Source: CAZMHJ01 sp046350635
GTDB taxonomy: Bacteria > Patescibacteriota > Saccharimonadia > Saccharimonadales > CAIOMD01
Assembly: GCA_046350635.1 (NCBI GenBank)
Contig: JAXLZY010000001.1
Coordinates: 62,001 to 126,000 of the forward strand
Reading direction: 5' to 3'
DNA: 64,000 nucleotides
Under the pieces are notes generated by a model. It was given only the letters and a program-made list of their open reading frames with translations, did no database searches and was not told where the DNA came from. The translations under genes and the position numbers were made by a program. Below, piece by piece: positions 32,933 through 41,892 of this stretch (positions within the stretch are counted from its first letter, which is position 1; every line of letters begins with the position of its first letter).

Positions 32933-33404
32933 GGTTTTTCAGATAATCCATGCACCGAGTAACAAAGATGTCTTCGCGTTTTTTGTTCGTAGATAACTTT
33001 TCTACTGCTTGTTCATAGCTAACCCACTCACGGAAATCATGCTCGTTATCCATTGGCTCAGCATCGCTCGTGTATTCGGCTACATAATAATGGATTGTTT
33101 TATCGCTCAACTTACCTTCGTATTCAAAACTTGCTTGCTTGCCACCAATATATGTTTTAAGCGTTACATTTACACCCGCCTCTTCGCGTATTTCACGTAT
33201 CGCACACGCCTCAAGTGTTTCGCCTAGATATAAGGTTCCTTTTGGCAAATGATAGCTAGTACCTCCATCGACGATTCGGCCGAGGAGAAGAAATTCGAGT
33301 TTATCGTCAGTTTCTTTAAACACTACGCCACCTGCAGAAATGCCATAAGGTGATTGTGCCCTTTTTGCAGAATATTCGTCAGTATATAAATCAAGTTTCG
33401 TCAT
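32925..33404 (-). CDS. NUDIX hydrolase (159 aa)
   Basis: The Nudix box is canonical (GETLEACAIREIREEAGV, about residues 62-79), preceded by YHLPKGTLYLG, a pattern of diadenosine polyphosphate or 8-oxo-dGTP-type hydrolases. The C-terminus is a short helix. The -10 TATAAT (33413-33418) ends 8 nt before the ATG with no Shine-Dalgarno. It is the third NUDIX gene of the window; such redundancy is in line with nucleotide-pool cleaning in an organism that may import nucleotides, which is inference. Confidence 0.88.
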   Translation of the reverse strand: MTKLDLYTDEYSAKRAQSPYGISAGGVVFKETDDKLEFLLLGRIVDGGTSYHLPKGTLYLGETLEACAIREIREEAGVNVTLKTYIGGKQASFEYEGKLSDKTIHYYVAEYTSDAEPMDNEHDFREWVSYEQAVEKLSTNKKREDIFVTRCMDYLKNHG

Positions 33405-33418
33405 GTGAAGTAATTATA

Positions 33419-33916
33419 CTAGCCTTTTATACGGAATTTATCCCAGATTAAACCGTCTAATAGTAAGTGGCTAAAGTAGCCGATGACCGCCGCGCCATAG
33501 TACATTGCGGCAATTGGTAAGCTTTGCTGATTATATAGATACGGCACAATCAAAATAGGTAGTGGCACCACAATCATTGCCCACTTAGCATGCGTCCAGC
33601 CACGGTGATGACCAATAATTGGCAACATAGCGATTAAGCCCAAGTACGCCGCTGCGTGAATTTTACCTGTTGCTAACAATAAAATATCTATCGGAAACGC
33701 GATGCCAAAAAAGATATCTTGCGCCTTACTGTTGGTATCTACGTCTGGGAACAGCGCAAATAACGTACCAATCACAAACACTGCTACCAGTGCCTGCCAG
33801 CTATGAAGCACGTTTACGCTCTCTGCATATCGTTCTATAGGAGTAAACGCCAGTACAGCCGTATATACGCCTGATGCTGCTATTCCACCAACAATATGCC
33901 CTTTATAATTTGCCAT
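33419..33916 (-). CDS. YdjM-like membrane-bound metal-dependent hydrolase (DUF457)
   Basis: The protein has about four membrane helices with conserved His/Asp: YKGHIVGGIAAS near the start, ALFPDVDTNS in the middle, HRGWTHAKWA and YFSHLLLDGL further on. These match the YdjM/LexA-regulated inner-membrane hydrolase family, thought to act on phospholipid-like substrates. I choose the ATG at 33916 (165 aa): TATACT (33923-33928) ends 6 nt before it, and the longer frame would start inside the previous gene. Its exact reaction is unknown. Confidence 0.85.
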   Translation of the reverse strand: MANYKGHIVGGIAASGVYTAVLAFTPIERYAESVNVLHSWQALVAVFVIGTLFALFPDVDTNSKAQDIFFGIAFPIDILLLATGKIHAAAYLGLIAMLPIIGHHRGWTHAKWAMIVVPLPILIVPYLYNQQSLPIAAMYYGAAVIGYFSHLLLDGLIWDKFRIKG

Positions 33917-33938
33917 ACGTCTAGTATAGCGCTTGCCT

Positions 33939-34955
33939 TTATTTACACTGTTCGATTGATGGCACACAAATATCAGTAGGTTCGCCTTGCGCATCATAAT
34001 AAATACGCACAGAATCTTTTGCCTGGTGCGCAGCTAGCCAGCTATTAATATCGGTACGTAAGTAGTAGCCAGATGTCAGCATGGTCGTAAACAAAATGGT
34101 GACCGCACCAATAATGACAATTAAGCTAAATGGTCGTACGGGCTTTTTAGACGGGAATGTAACTTCTTTAAAAATGGTACCCACAAACCATAGTGCCAGT
34201 GCAATAATAGACCCGACAAACAAGTACACCGTGCTCGAACGATTAAACCCAAACAACGGGTAGTCGGTACGTGGTGCGTGTAGTAGTGTAATCATTACAA
34301 ACGCGCTAAATGCGGCAGTTAATACAAATACTGCAGCGCTTACAACAATAACGGCGATGCGAATTAAGTGGCCTATAACAACGGCTGTTTTATGCAGTAC
34401 GCTGCGCCAACCTACTAATGGTTCTGGCTCTTCATTTTTTTTTCGACCCTTACGGGTTACGCGCTTGGTTTCGTCTTCTAGTATTGCCATTATAATGCCC
34501 ACCACAAAATAGAGCAGAATAAAGAATCCTTGCGTCAAAAACGCCAGCAACACAAACGCTAAACGCACCCAAATGGCATCTATGCCAATGCGTTCTGCGA
34601 TTGCACCACACAAACCAAAGATTAATTTGTTATCTTTGCTGAGCGTAAACGGTTCTTTTAACCAACTCCACTGCTTGTTTAATGACTCTTTTGCCTCGGC
34701 TTCGTCTTTAGCATCGCCAAGTTTTGTAAGGATTGCCTCTACATCTGCTTTTGATGCCGCCTTTTCGCGGCTAAAACCTTGTTCGAACAAATGCGCTGCA
34801 ATGGCGTTTTCGAAATCTTTCATGATTTCGTCTTTATCGGGCACATCTTTCAGTGCTTTTTCGGTGCGTGCTAAGTAGGCCTCTATTGGTGCGCGTGCAT
34901 CTGTTTCTATTGCAAAAACAGATCCGTCGAGGCTGATTGTTTCGACAGATTTCAT
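33939..34955 (-). CDS. PspC-domain membrane protein with HAAS-like N-terminus
   Basis: Residues 1-100 are helical and charged and resemble the HAAS signalling module (PIEAYLARTEKALKDVPDKDE, then ILTKLGDAKDEAEA). Residues about 115-175 form a PspC domain (KLIFGLCGAIAERIGIDAIWVR, then a hydrophobic hairpin). Three more membrane helices and an extracytoplasmic end with two Cys (ICVPSIEQC) follow. PspC proteins sense membrane stress. It is translationally coupled (4-nt overlap) to the PadR repressor gene upstream, the typical PadR-HAAS/PspC pairing, and shares its operator. Confidence 0.88.
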   Translation of the reverse strand: MKSVETISLDGSVFAIETDARAPIEAYLARTEKALKDVPDKDEIMKDFENAIAAHLFEQGFSREKAASKADVEAILTKLGDAKDEAEAKESLNKQWSWLKEPFTLSKDNKLIFGLCGAIAERIGIDAIWVRLAFVLLAFLTQGFFILLYFVVGIIMAILEDETKRVTRKGRKKNEEPEPLVGWRSVLHKTAVVIGHLIRIAVIVVSAAVFVLTAAFSAFVMITLLHAPRTDYPLFGFNRSSTVYLFVGSIIALALWFVGTIFKEVTFPSKKPVRPFSLIVIIGAVTILFTTMLTSGYYLRTDINSWLAAHQAKDSVRIYYDAQGEPTDICVPSIEQCK

Positions 34956-35278
34956 TTTTTACCTCCTAGTTGCTTGATATCTTTTTTTAATGTTTCGGTG
35001 TACACGTTTAAGCCAGCCAGCATATCTTTACCTGCCTTTGTAAGGCTGTAGTATTTACGCGGTGGGCCGGCGGGAGATTCTACCCAGGTGTGCTCTACCA
35101 AGCCTTCACGCTTGAGCCGTGCCAGCAGTGGATATAGTGTTCCCTCTTGCGTTGCGAATTCTGTGGCTTCTAATGCCACTAGCATGTCGGCAACATAGAC
35201 TTCTTTTTTACTTAAGAGCTGTAGTATTGCCAGTACTAGCATGCCCTTACGTAGTTGTTGTCGGTAGTTTTCTTCCAT
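34952..35278 (-). CDS. PadR-family transcriptional regulator
   Basis: The 108 aa form a winged helix (LAILQLLSKKEVYVADMLVALEA, GTLYPLLARLKREGLVEHTW) and the wing ESPAGPPRKYYSLTKAG, the family hallmark, plus a short C-terminal helix for dimerisation. PadR proteins usually repress a neighbouring membrane or transport gene, and often their own operon. The overlap with the PspC gene and a 9-bp dyad over the -10 of the operon promoter (35280-35305) suggest autorepression released by a membrane or envelope signal. Confidence 0.92.
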   Translation of the reverse strand: MEENYRQQLRKGMLVLAILQLLSKKEVYVADMLVALEATEFATQEGTLYPLLARLKREGLVEHTWVESPAGPPRKYYSLTKAGKDMLAGLNVYTETLKKDIKQLGGKK

Positions 35279-35279
35279 G

Positions 35280-35330
35280 TAGTACCTTTTTAATACAAGG
35301 TAGTATAAATACCAAAATAACGTATGTCAA
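35280..35330 (-). promoter_or_regulatory. PadR-PspC operon promoter with operator dyad
   Basis: On the minus strand TTGACA (35325-35330), 17-nt spacer, TATACT (35302-35307). TAGTACCTT (35280-35288) and AAGGTAGTA (35297-35305) form an inverted repeat with 8 of 9 matches and an 8-nt spacer that covers the -10 and the expected start site. Confidence 0.65.
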
Positions 35331-35390
35331 GTATCAGCTATTTTCCGTGAATGAAGTGATGACAACCAATACTTTGGCTGTATTTTTGTA

Positions 35391-36053
35391 CTATGATGTA
35401 AGCTCAAGCTGAGGATTATTGAATGAGTCATACGCACCGATGATCTCATCATCACGTATAATTTGCGTTGCACTTGCATTTGAAACCAGCGCCTTAGTGA
35501 GCTTATCGCTAAACCCAACATATATAACTTCCCTGCCTTGGGATTTGACATATTTTACGGCGGGGATGAGGTCGGTGTCTGAACTAACTAATATTATCTT
35601 CTCTACATTAGAATTTATAGTATCGGTTATCATGTCAACTGCTATCTTTACGTCTACACCCTTCTCCTGAAATCGCAAATCTTGAGTTCCGCACGAATTA
35701 CATAAATCGCTATCTCTCAGCTTCAACTTTCCTGAACCAATAAAATTCACGTTTTGCTTACTTAGCGAGTCCTTTAGCCTTCGCTGACTGTCAACCATAA
35801 CTTTTGATTTTACTGAAATGCGCTCAGTTATGTATGGTTTTTCGTCTTCTGATTGAGATTGTTTATAGAATCTTAACTTAGTTCCATAAAACCTAATTAT
35901 TAGGTTATCTAAGGTCGGAAACATGTCTTCAAATAACGTACGTACTGCAATATTGTGCAGATTTTGCTTATCTTCAATCTTTCCCCCGGCTATTAGTACT
36001 TCTGAGACTTTATAGAGAAAGTTTTGACCATCAATATAAATGATATTAGACAT
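35391..36053 (-). CDS. NYN-domain (PIN-like) RNase/LabA-type protein
   Basis: The N-terminus NIIYIDGQNFLYK holds the NYN acidic/Asn motif, and KIILVSSDTDLIPAVKYVKSQG (about residues 155-176) is the second signature, with the metal-binding Asp residues. A Cys pair (LCNSCGTQD, about 125-133) is an added feature that could bind a metal. NYN proteins are predicted or proven ribonucleases. The ATG at 36053 has TATAAT (36061-36066) 7 nt upstream with no Shine-Dalgarno. It may act in defence or RNA turnover; it sits next to a restriction-modification gene. Confidence 0.82.
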   Translation of the reverse strand: MSNIIYIDGQNFLYKVSEVLIAGGKIEDKQNLHNIAVRTLFEDMFPTLDNLIIRFYGTKLRFYKQSQSEDEKPYITERISVKSKVMVDSQRRLKDSLSKQNVNFIGSGKLKLRDSDLCNSCGTQDLRFQEKGVDVKIAVDMITDTINSNVEKIILVSSDTDLIPAVKYVKSQGREVIYVGFSDKLTKALVSNASATQIIRDDEIIGAYDSFNNPQLELTS

Positions 36054-36069
36054 AACTTTGATTATATAC

Positions 36070-36101
36070 AAAAAACCTCGCCGGGACGAACCAAGGCGAG
36101 G
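36070..36101 (-). terminator. Intrinsic terminator downstream of the RM gene unit
   Basis: On the minus strand CCTCGCC and GGCGAGG (36095-36101 and 36076-36082) form a 7-bp stem with a 12-nt loop, followed by TTTTTT. It ends the MmeI-like transcription unit, 3 nt before the -10 of the NYN gene. Confidence 0.85.
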
Positions 36102-36192
36102 TGCTGTAACTACATGTTAGTTGAATTATTAAACAATGTCAAATAATTTTTATAACGTTTTGTCAATCTGTGGAAAATTATCTATCTTAAAC

Positions 36193-36436
36193 TTATTTTG
36201 CAAGCGCTAGTATTGAAATAACCAAAGAAGCTATCGCTACTCCTATGGCCCATCTACTCCACCTAAACTCATCAACAGCCCTAAGCTCTTTAATTATCTC
36301 CAATTTGTAGGTTTGATTCTTTGGATCTATGACAGCTTCTTTTAAACTTCTAGTATTAGGAGCAATTGGTACCCCTTTTTTTTTCAGCCATTTGAAGTAG
36401 CTCTTGTAGTGTAGGTTTTTCGTATTTCTTAGGCAT
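36193..36436 (-). pseudogene. Small tail-anchored protein gene, frameshifted at an A9 tract
   Basis: The ATG at 36436 overlaps the end of the MmeI-like gene by 8 nt. The first 20 codons read MPKKYEKPTLQELLQMAEKK, then an A9 tract (complement of 36381-36389). In the original frame a stop follows after six codons. In the frame one base later the protein continues for about 57 codons, with charged residues and a C-terminal membrane helix (WAIGVAIASLVISILALAK). Total length is 244 nt, one base off a multiple of 3. It could be a sequencing error in a homopolymer, a real pseudogene, or a gene rescued by slippage. No family recognised. Confidence 0.6.
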
Positions 36437-39173
36437 TGTTTTTATGTTGATAGAGATTAAATAATAAAGCTACCCTCTCGGCGTCATTGGCGAAGGGTTC
36501 TTTTTGGTAGAGTTTGTCTACGGCTTTATCGAGTGCTTTGTGGGCTTTTGCTAGGTCTGGAGGCATGGTTAGTGGGTCGTATAAGTCTGCCAGTGTTGCA
36601 TCAGGATAATTTGCTCGGGCATCTAGAATTGCCTGGGCGAGTTTTTCTATTTCTGCTTTCTGCGCGTCACTTACCTGCTCTGGCCAGATAAAGTTGTTGT
36701 ATACGATATCTTTGCTATAACGATATCGACTCTCGAGCCTACCAGCAACAGCACGCATCCATGCCATATGCATTTGGCTTGTCAGAATACCAAAATGATA
36801 CAGAGTTGCGTTCGGTATAATCTTTACCAGATTGCTCGCAAGACTATCTGGTCGCATATATCCTATCGGGATATATGCTCTTCTTTCGGACGAAACCTCG
36901 GGTATTACGATGTAGCTATTGCTAGGCATATTTTCTACATGAAAACGCGTGGGTCGGTTAGCAAGTTCCTGGGTTGGTTTACTCGGGCTGTTAAATCGAT
37001 ACTGGCGTACGGCATCAATTCTAGCTATAACGTGAGGCAAAGAGCGTAGCTCGGCAGGATTTGCATCGCCAAGCCATAAGCACCACCGTTCTTTATTATT
37101 AATAAATTCATCCGAACCAATCCATCGATGAAAATATTTGCTTGCATCAGGCTCTTTGGATAGAAATTCCAGCTTCTCCTCTTTTGTGAATAGATAATTT
37201 CCGCCATCTATAGGTTTATTACCAATACCGATTAGCGGAGCATCGCAAATTGGTTTTGTACGGCTATCAATAAAAATATTCGGAGCATCAATCAAGTAGG
37301 CATTGATATTTTTTGCGCTTAGCTCAATTGGGTCTCCGATTAAATCTGGGTAGTCAAATATGCGTTTTACTTTTGCGTGATTTTGCCAACTAAAACCAAT
37401 TATCACACAGTAAACTGCCGCATTACCTTTTGCATCGTTGCTCCACCTAAAAGTACGGTGAGCAAAATCAATTTCGAGGCCATACTTTAATAACTTTCGC
37501 CATAAAATCGAAACTTGTTCTCCTTGTGTAATTGAGTTGGTTGATACAAATGCGGCTCGTATACTTGTATTTTGCATATATAGTGCAGCCGCCATATACC
37601 ATCCTGCAACATAATCTAGAACTTTTAAGCTAGAGGTAGGCAGAATGTTACTATGTGCATCACGCGGAACGATAAACTTTGTTGCTTGCTCCCTCTGGTC
37701 TTCTGTCATGAGTTTAGAGCCAATAAAAGGAGGGTTACCAAGAATGTAGTTTAGTTTTCCATGCGGTATTACATCTTCCCAATCAATTTCCAACGCGTTT
37801 TCGTGATGTATATTAGCGTGCTTAACTAGTGGGATACGTTTAAACGTTTTACCCGATTCTTTACTAAACTCGTTGTTCATTTGGTGGTCAGTGAGCCATA
37901 AGGCTGTTTCGGCAATTAAACTTGGGAACTCTTCTATTTCTATACCATACATTTGATCTACGTCGCACTTAACAACGCCGTGTTCGCCAACGTCAAACAT
38001 ACCCATGGTTTTACCATATAGCGCCTCTAGTACTTTGTGTTCTAGCTTGCGCAACTCGCGATATGTAATAACCAAAAAATTACCACAACCACAAGCTGGG
38101 TCTAAAAACCTTAGGCTGGCTAGCTTGTCATGAAATTCTGAGAGCTTCTTTTTCTGGTGACGTACCTGTGCAAATTCTGCATATAAATCATCTAAAAATA
38201 AGGGTTTTATAACTTTTAAAATATTAACTTCGCTCGTATAGTGTGCACCCAAATTACGGCGTTGCTTTTCGTCCATAACTCCCTGGAACATACTGCCAAA
38301 AATAGCCGGGCTTACTTGGCTCCAGTCTAGTTCCATTGCCTTAAGTAATGCATCACGCATATTGTGATTAAAATCAGGTATATCGAGTTTTTCAGCAAAC
38401 AAACCACCGTTAATATACGGGAATACTTTTAGGTCTTCGTCGAGCGTTGATGAGCGGTCTAGTATATCTTGATTCAACACTTTGAATACGTTGATAAGCC
38501 TTGGGCCAAAGTCGGAACCATCAATTTCGGTACGATTATACAAATAATGTTCAAAGCTACGATGTTCAAAAATTCCACTGTCATCAGCAAACATACAAAA
38601 GACTAAGCGCACCAGTAGTAGTTCTAGGTCATGTCCTGTATACCCTGTTTCACAAAGCGTATTATGTAATTCAGCCATAGCTTCGGCAGCCTTACGGTTC
38701 ACGGGGTTTTCTTCGGCAAGTTTACGGCTTTGCTCTTCTATTAAAAAGGCAAATAAGCGCACATGCTTAGGAAAGTCTTGTAGTTTAAATACGGTCGTTT
38801 CGTTTGTGCCTAAATCACGGTATTCAAAATTAGCAAAGTCACTTACCACAATTCCAATTGGTAAATCGTGGTCGGGCATTGTGTCTAAATATTCAAATGC
38901 CTGCACACTTGCCTTTGACAAATCACGCCCAGCAGATTTTTGTTCGGCAAGTAACTTGCCAGGCCAAAACATATCAACAAACCCTTGTGCGCCACTTACC
39001 TTTTTAACAGCATATTCAAAATATGCGCCGTGACGTTTGCGATCTATGCCATAGACATTTAAAAAATCACTCCAAAAACTTTGACTTTCGCCCTTTTCGT
39101 ATGTTTCGCCCGCATATTTACTGGCAAATTCTGTTGCTCTGTCTTGTATTTCGTTCCAGGATAAACGTGGCAT
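36429..39173 (-). CDS. MmeI-type (type IIL) restriction-modification enzyme
   Basis: A single 914-aa chain combines cleavage and methylation. The N-terminal nuclease shows D67 and the ExK pair (LLAEQKSAG, E77-K79). The adenine methyltransferase core has motif I FLDPACGCGNFL (about 355-366) and the catalytic motif IV GNPPF (about 480). A target-recognition domain and a C-terminal helical part complete the usual MmeI plan (MmeI is 919 aa). Such enzymes cut about 20 nt from their site and protect DNA by methylating one strand. The recognition site cannot be read by eye. TAAAAT lies 9 nt before the ATG. Confidence 0.92.
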   Translation of the reverse strand: MPRLSWNEIQDRATEFASKYAGETYEKGESQSFWSDFLNVYGIDRKRHGAYFEYAVKKVSGAQGFVDMFWPGKLLAEQKSAGRDLSKASVQAFEYLDTMPDHDLPIGIVVSDFANFEYRDLGTNETTVFKLQDFPKHVRLFAFLIEEQSRKLAEENPVNRKAAEAMAELHNTLCETGYTGHDLELLLVRLVFCMFADDSGIFEHRSFEHYLYNRTEIDGSDFGPRLINVFKVLNQDILDRSSTLDEDLKVFPYINGGLFAEKLDIPDFNHNMRDALLKAMELDWSQVSPAIFGSMFQGVMDEKQRRNLGAHYTSEVNILKVIKPLFLDDLYAEFAQVRHQKKKLSEFHDKLASLRFLDPACGCGNFLVITYRELRKLEHKVLEALYGKTMGMFDVGEHGVVKCDVDQMYGIEIEEFPSLIAETALWLTDHQMNNEFSKESGKTFKRIPLVKHANIHHENALEIDWEDVIPHGKLNYILGNPPFIGSKLMTEDQREQATKFIVPRDAHSNILPTSSLKVLDYVAGWYMAAALYMQNTSIRAAFVSTNSITQGEQVSILWRKLLKYGLEIDFAHRTFRWSNDAKGNAAVYCVIIGFSWQNHAKVKRIFDYPDLIGDPIELSAKNINAYLIDAPNIFIDSRTKPICDAPLIGIGNKPIDGGNYLFTKEEKLEFLSKEPDASKYFHRWIGSDEFINNKERWCLWLGDANPAELRSLPHVIARIDAVRQYRFNSPSKPTQELANRPTRFHVENMPSNSYIVIPEVSSERRAYIPIGYMRPDSLASNLVKIIPNATLYHFGILTSQMHMAWMRAVAGRLESRYRYSKDIVYNNFIWPEQVSDAQKAEIEKLAQAILDARANYPDATLADLYDPLTMPPDLAKAHKALDKAVDKLYQKEPFANDAERVALLFNLYQHKNNA

Positions 39174-39210
39174 ATTGTTTTTATTTTACACCTTATAAAC
39201 AGATACGCTA

Positions 39211-41829
39211 CTAAAGTTCGCCCCAGTTTTTACCGGTGTGTACGTCTACGTCTAATTTAATGCCCAGGTCTGGCGCAATACCTTCCATAGTAGTTTTAAG
39301 AATGGTGGCTACTTCTTCCGCCTTAGATAACGGGCATTCAACCAAAATACTATCGTGTATTTGGAGTAGCTGGTTGCAGTCTGTCGGTAGCTTTTCATCA
39401 ACTGCTACCATGGCAAGTTTCATAATGTCGGCTTCGGTGCCCTGTATTGGCATATTCACCGCTTGGCGATAAGCTGCTTCGCGCACTACAAAGTTACTAC
39501 TTTGCACATCTGGCGTTGGACGGCGTCGGCCATATAACGTTTCTACATAGCCTTGGCTTTTGGCCTGTTCGCGCAAGTTTTTAATGTAATCTACCAGTGG
39601 TTGGCGGGCTGCAAAGTAACGGTCGATAAAATCTTTAGCATCGCCAAATGTCATTCCAGTTGCAGCTGCCAGGCCGTGCGGGCTCATGCCATACAACACA
39701 CCAAAGTTAATTGTTTTTGCTGCGCTGCGTTGTTCTTTAGTTACGTCTTCTAATGCAATGCCATAGACTTCTGCGGCCGTACGAGTATGGATGTCTGCCC
39801 CGCTATTAAAGACTTCTATCATGTCGGTATCGTGCGCCATAACGGCAGCAAGGCGGAGTTCGAACTGGCTGTAGTCTGCACTTACAAATACCCTGCCACT
39901 ACCGGCTACAAAAGCAGTGCGAATGGTACGGCCTAAATCGCTACGTACTGGAATGTTTTGTAAGTTCGGATCAACACTACTTAGGCGCCCCGTTTGCGCG
40001 ACGGTAACGTTAAACGTCGTGTGCAAACGGCCGTCTTGTGCCACCTGGCTTGGCAACGCATCAACATAAGTGCTCTTAAGCTTGGTGTATTCACGGTAAC
40101 GTGTAATTTCGTTAATAATTGGGTGTAAACCACGCAGTTTATCGAGCTCGCTGGCGGCGGTGCTGTAACCAGTTTTCGTCTTTTTAACGCCGTTTGTTGG
40201 CAGGCCCATGTCATCAAACAAAATCTTAGCAAGCTGTAGTGGGCTTGATATATTAAATTCTTGTTCTGCATAGCCATAAATTGTTTGTTCAAGATCGCTA
40301 ATTTGGTCTTCTAGGTGCGTGCTCATCTGTTGTAAGTACGGAACATCTAGGCTAATACCGAGCTTTTCCATACGTGCCAGCACTGGTAAAACAGGCCATT
40401 CAATGGTTTTTGCGAGCGTATTTAGCGATGGAATTGCCTGTAATTCTTTGCGTTGATGTGTCGTTAAAGTCGCAAGAGCGCCAATGTAGCCTGCGGCAAA
40501 TTCACCTAAATCTTCGGTTGGTACATCATACAGGTCAGTCGCCTGTAAACCTTCGCGCTCAGCCAGGTCACTCAGGCCTAAATCACGCTCGAGCGAATTT
40601 AAAATAAACGCGCCGACTTGCACATCGTGCCCTACTACTGCACCATCAACCCCCAAATTCATGATTGCTTTGAGCGAGCTTTTAATGTCGTAGCCAATAA
40701 GTGGTTTGGCAAAATGTTTTGCATAGTTAGCAAAGTCTTTTGCTTCAATTATGGTGGCCCATTCGGCCGTACCAACGACCACGCAAATGGGCCCAACGCC
40801 ATGTGAACCCTTACTGCGCGCATACACAATAAGTTCGTTGGCTTCATCAAACCTTGCATCCGCCGGGCTCACAAGTTTTACGTTAGATGTGTGGGTTAGT
40901 TTTATCGATTCGCTTTCTACATCGAGCGCGTGATTACCATTAATTGGTAAATCACCGAGCTGGCGCAAAATTGCCCTAAATTCTAATCGCTCGAGGTTTT
41001 CTTTTAAGCGTGGGCCATCAAATTTGTGCACGTCCATGCCTTCTAGGTCGAGCGGTAATGGTGCGTCGGTAAATAAGGTGGCTAATTGCTTACTTAGGTA
41101 CGCACTGTCTTTACCGTTCACTAATTTATCGTGCGTACTGCCACTAATTAAATCGATGTTTTCGTAAATGCCGTCGAGCGTGTCGTACTTTTGTAGTAAA
41201 TCGGTGGCCGTTTTCGCACCCACGCCAGGCACGCCCGGAATGTTATCGCTACTATCACCCTGCAGTGACTTCAAATCTAAGAACTGGTCGGTACGTAGGC
41301 CATATTTAGCCGTAAAACTTTCGGGATGGAATTCTTCTATACTACTTAAGCCTTTTTTGAGCGCATACACCTTTGTGTGGTCACTAATACACTGCAAGGC
41401 ATCAAGATCGCTCGTAATTAAAATTGTTTCTATGTTTTCTTTATCTGCCTTTTTAGCAAGGCTGGCCATAATATCGTCGGCTTCGTAATCGTCGAGTTCG
41501 TACAGTGGCCAACCAAGGCTTTCTAACAGCTCGTGCAGGATTGGAATTTGCGCGTAAAAGTCTGGAGGTGCTGGCTTACGCCCAGCTTTGTAGTCTGGGT
41601 ATAGTTCTAGACGCTTGCGGATATTGGTTTTAGGTTTATCCCACGCCACAGCCACGTAATCGGGCTTTAAGCGTTTGATAACTTCTAAACTTAACATGGC
41701 AAAACCGTACACCCCGCCAGTGGGCGTACCATCTTTTGTACTGAGATTTGGCATCGCGTAGTAGCCGCGATAAAAAACACTTTTACCGTCTATAAGAACT
41801 AATCGTTTATTCGGTTCACTCGCAGCTAT
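39211..41829 (-). CDS. polA: DNA polymerase I with non-canonical start
   Basis: Pol I fills repair gaps and removes primers. Residues 1-290 are the 5' nuclease domain, 300-470 an exonuclease-like domain without the DxE residues (inactive), and 470-870 the polymerase with DYSQFELRL and QIHDSILVE. The first ATG (41754) would cut off the conserved KRLVLIDGKSVFYRGYYA segment with a catalytic Asp. The open frame reaches a stop at 41844 without any ATG, GTG or TTG. The best candidate is ATA at 41829, 8 nt after AAGAGG, with TATACT at 41859-41864. A lost base restoring a GTG start nearby is the alternative. Confidence 0.93.
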   Translation of the reverse strand: MAASEPNKRLVLIDGKSVFYRGYYAMPNLSTKDGTPTGGVYGFAMLSLEVIKRLKPDYVAVAWDKPKTNIRKRLELYPDYKAGRKPAPPDFYAQIPILHELLESLGWPLYELDDYEADDIMASLAKKADKENIETILITSDLDALQCISDHTKVYALKKGLSSIEEFHPESFTAKYGLRTDQFLDLKSLQGDSSDNIPGVPGVGAKTATDLLQKYDTLDGIYENIDLISGSTHDKLVNGKDSAYLSKQLATLFTDAPLPLDLEGMDVHKFDGPRLKENLERLEFRAILRQLGDLPINGNHALDVESESIKLTHTSNVKLVSPADARFDEANELIVYARSKGSHGVGPICVVVGTAEWATIIEAKDFANYAKHFAKPLIGYDIKSSLKAIMNLGVDGAVVGHDVQVGAFILNSLERDLGLSDLAEREGLQATDLYDVPTEDLGEFAAGYIGALATLTTHQRKELQAIPSLNTLAKTIEWPVLPVLARMEKLGISLDVPYLQQMSTHLEDQISDLEQTIYGYAEQEFNISSPLQLAKILFDDMGLPTNGVKKTKTGYSTAASELDKLRGLHPIINEITRYREYTKLKSTYVDALPSQVAQDGRLHTTFNVTVAQTGRLSSVDPNLQNIPVRSDLGRTIRTAFVAGSGRVFVSADYSQFELRLAAVMAHDTDMIEVFNSGADIHTRTAAEVYGIALEDVTKEQRSAAKTINFGVLYGMSPHGLAAATGMTFGDAKDFIDRYFAARQPLVDYIKNLREQAKSQGYVETLYGRRRPTPDVQSSNFVVREAAYRQAVNMPIQGTEADIMKLAMVAVDEKLPTDCNQLLQIHDSILVECPLSKAEEVATILKTTMEGIAPDLGIKLDVDVHTGKNWGEL

Positions 41830-41892
41830 AGTTGTATCCTCTTAAACCGTATAAATTCAGTATACGCCACCAGGGGTCAATAACCTAAAGCG

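Noticed and set aside
36076..36101. Part of a tRNA (GGTTCG segment)
   Set aside because: The sequence is the loop of a stem followed by six T; it is a terminator.
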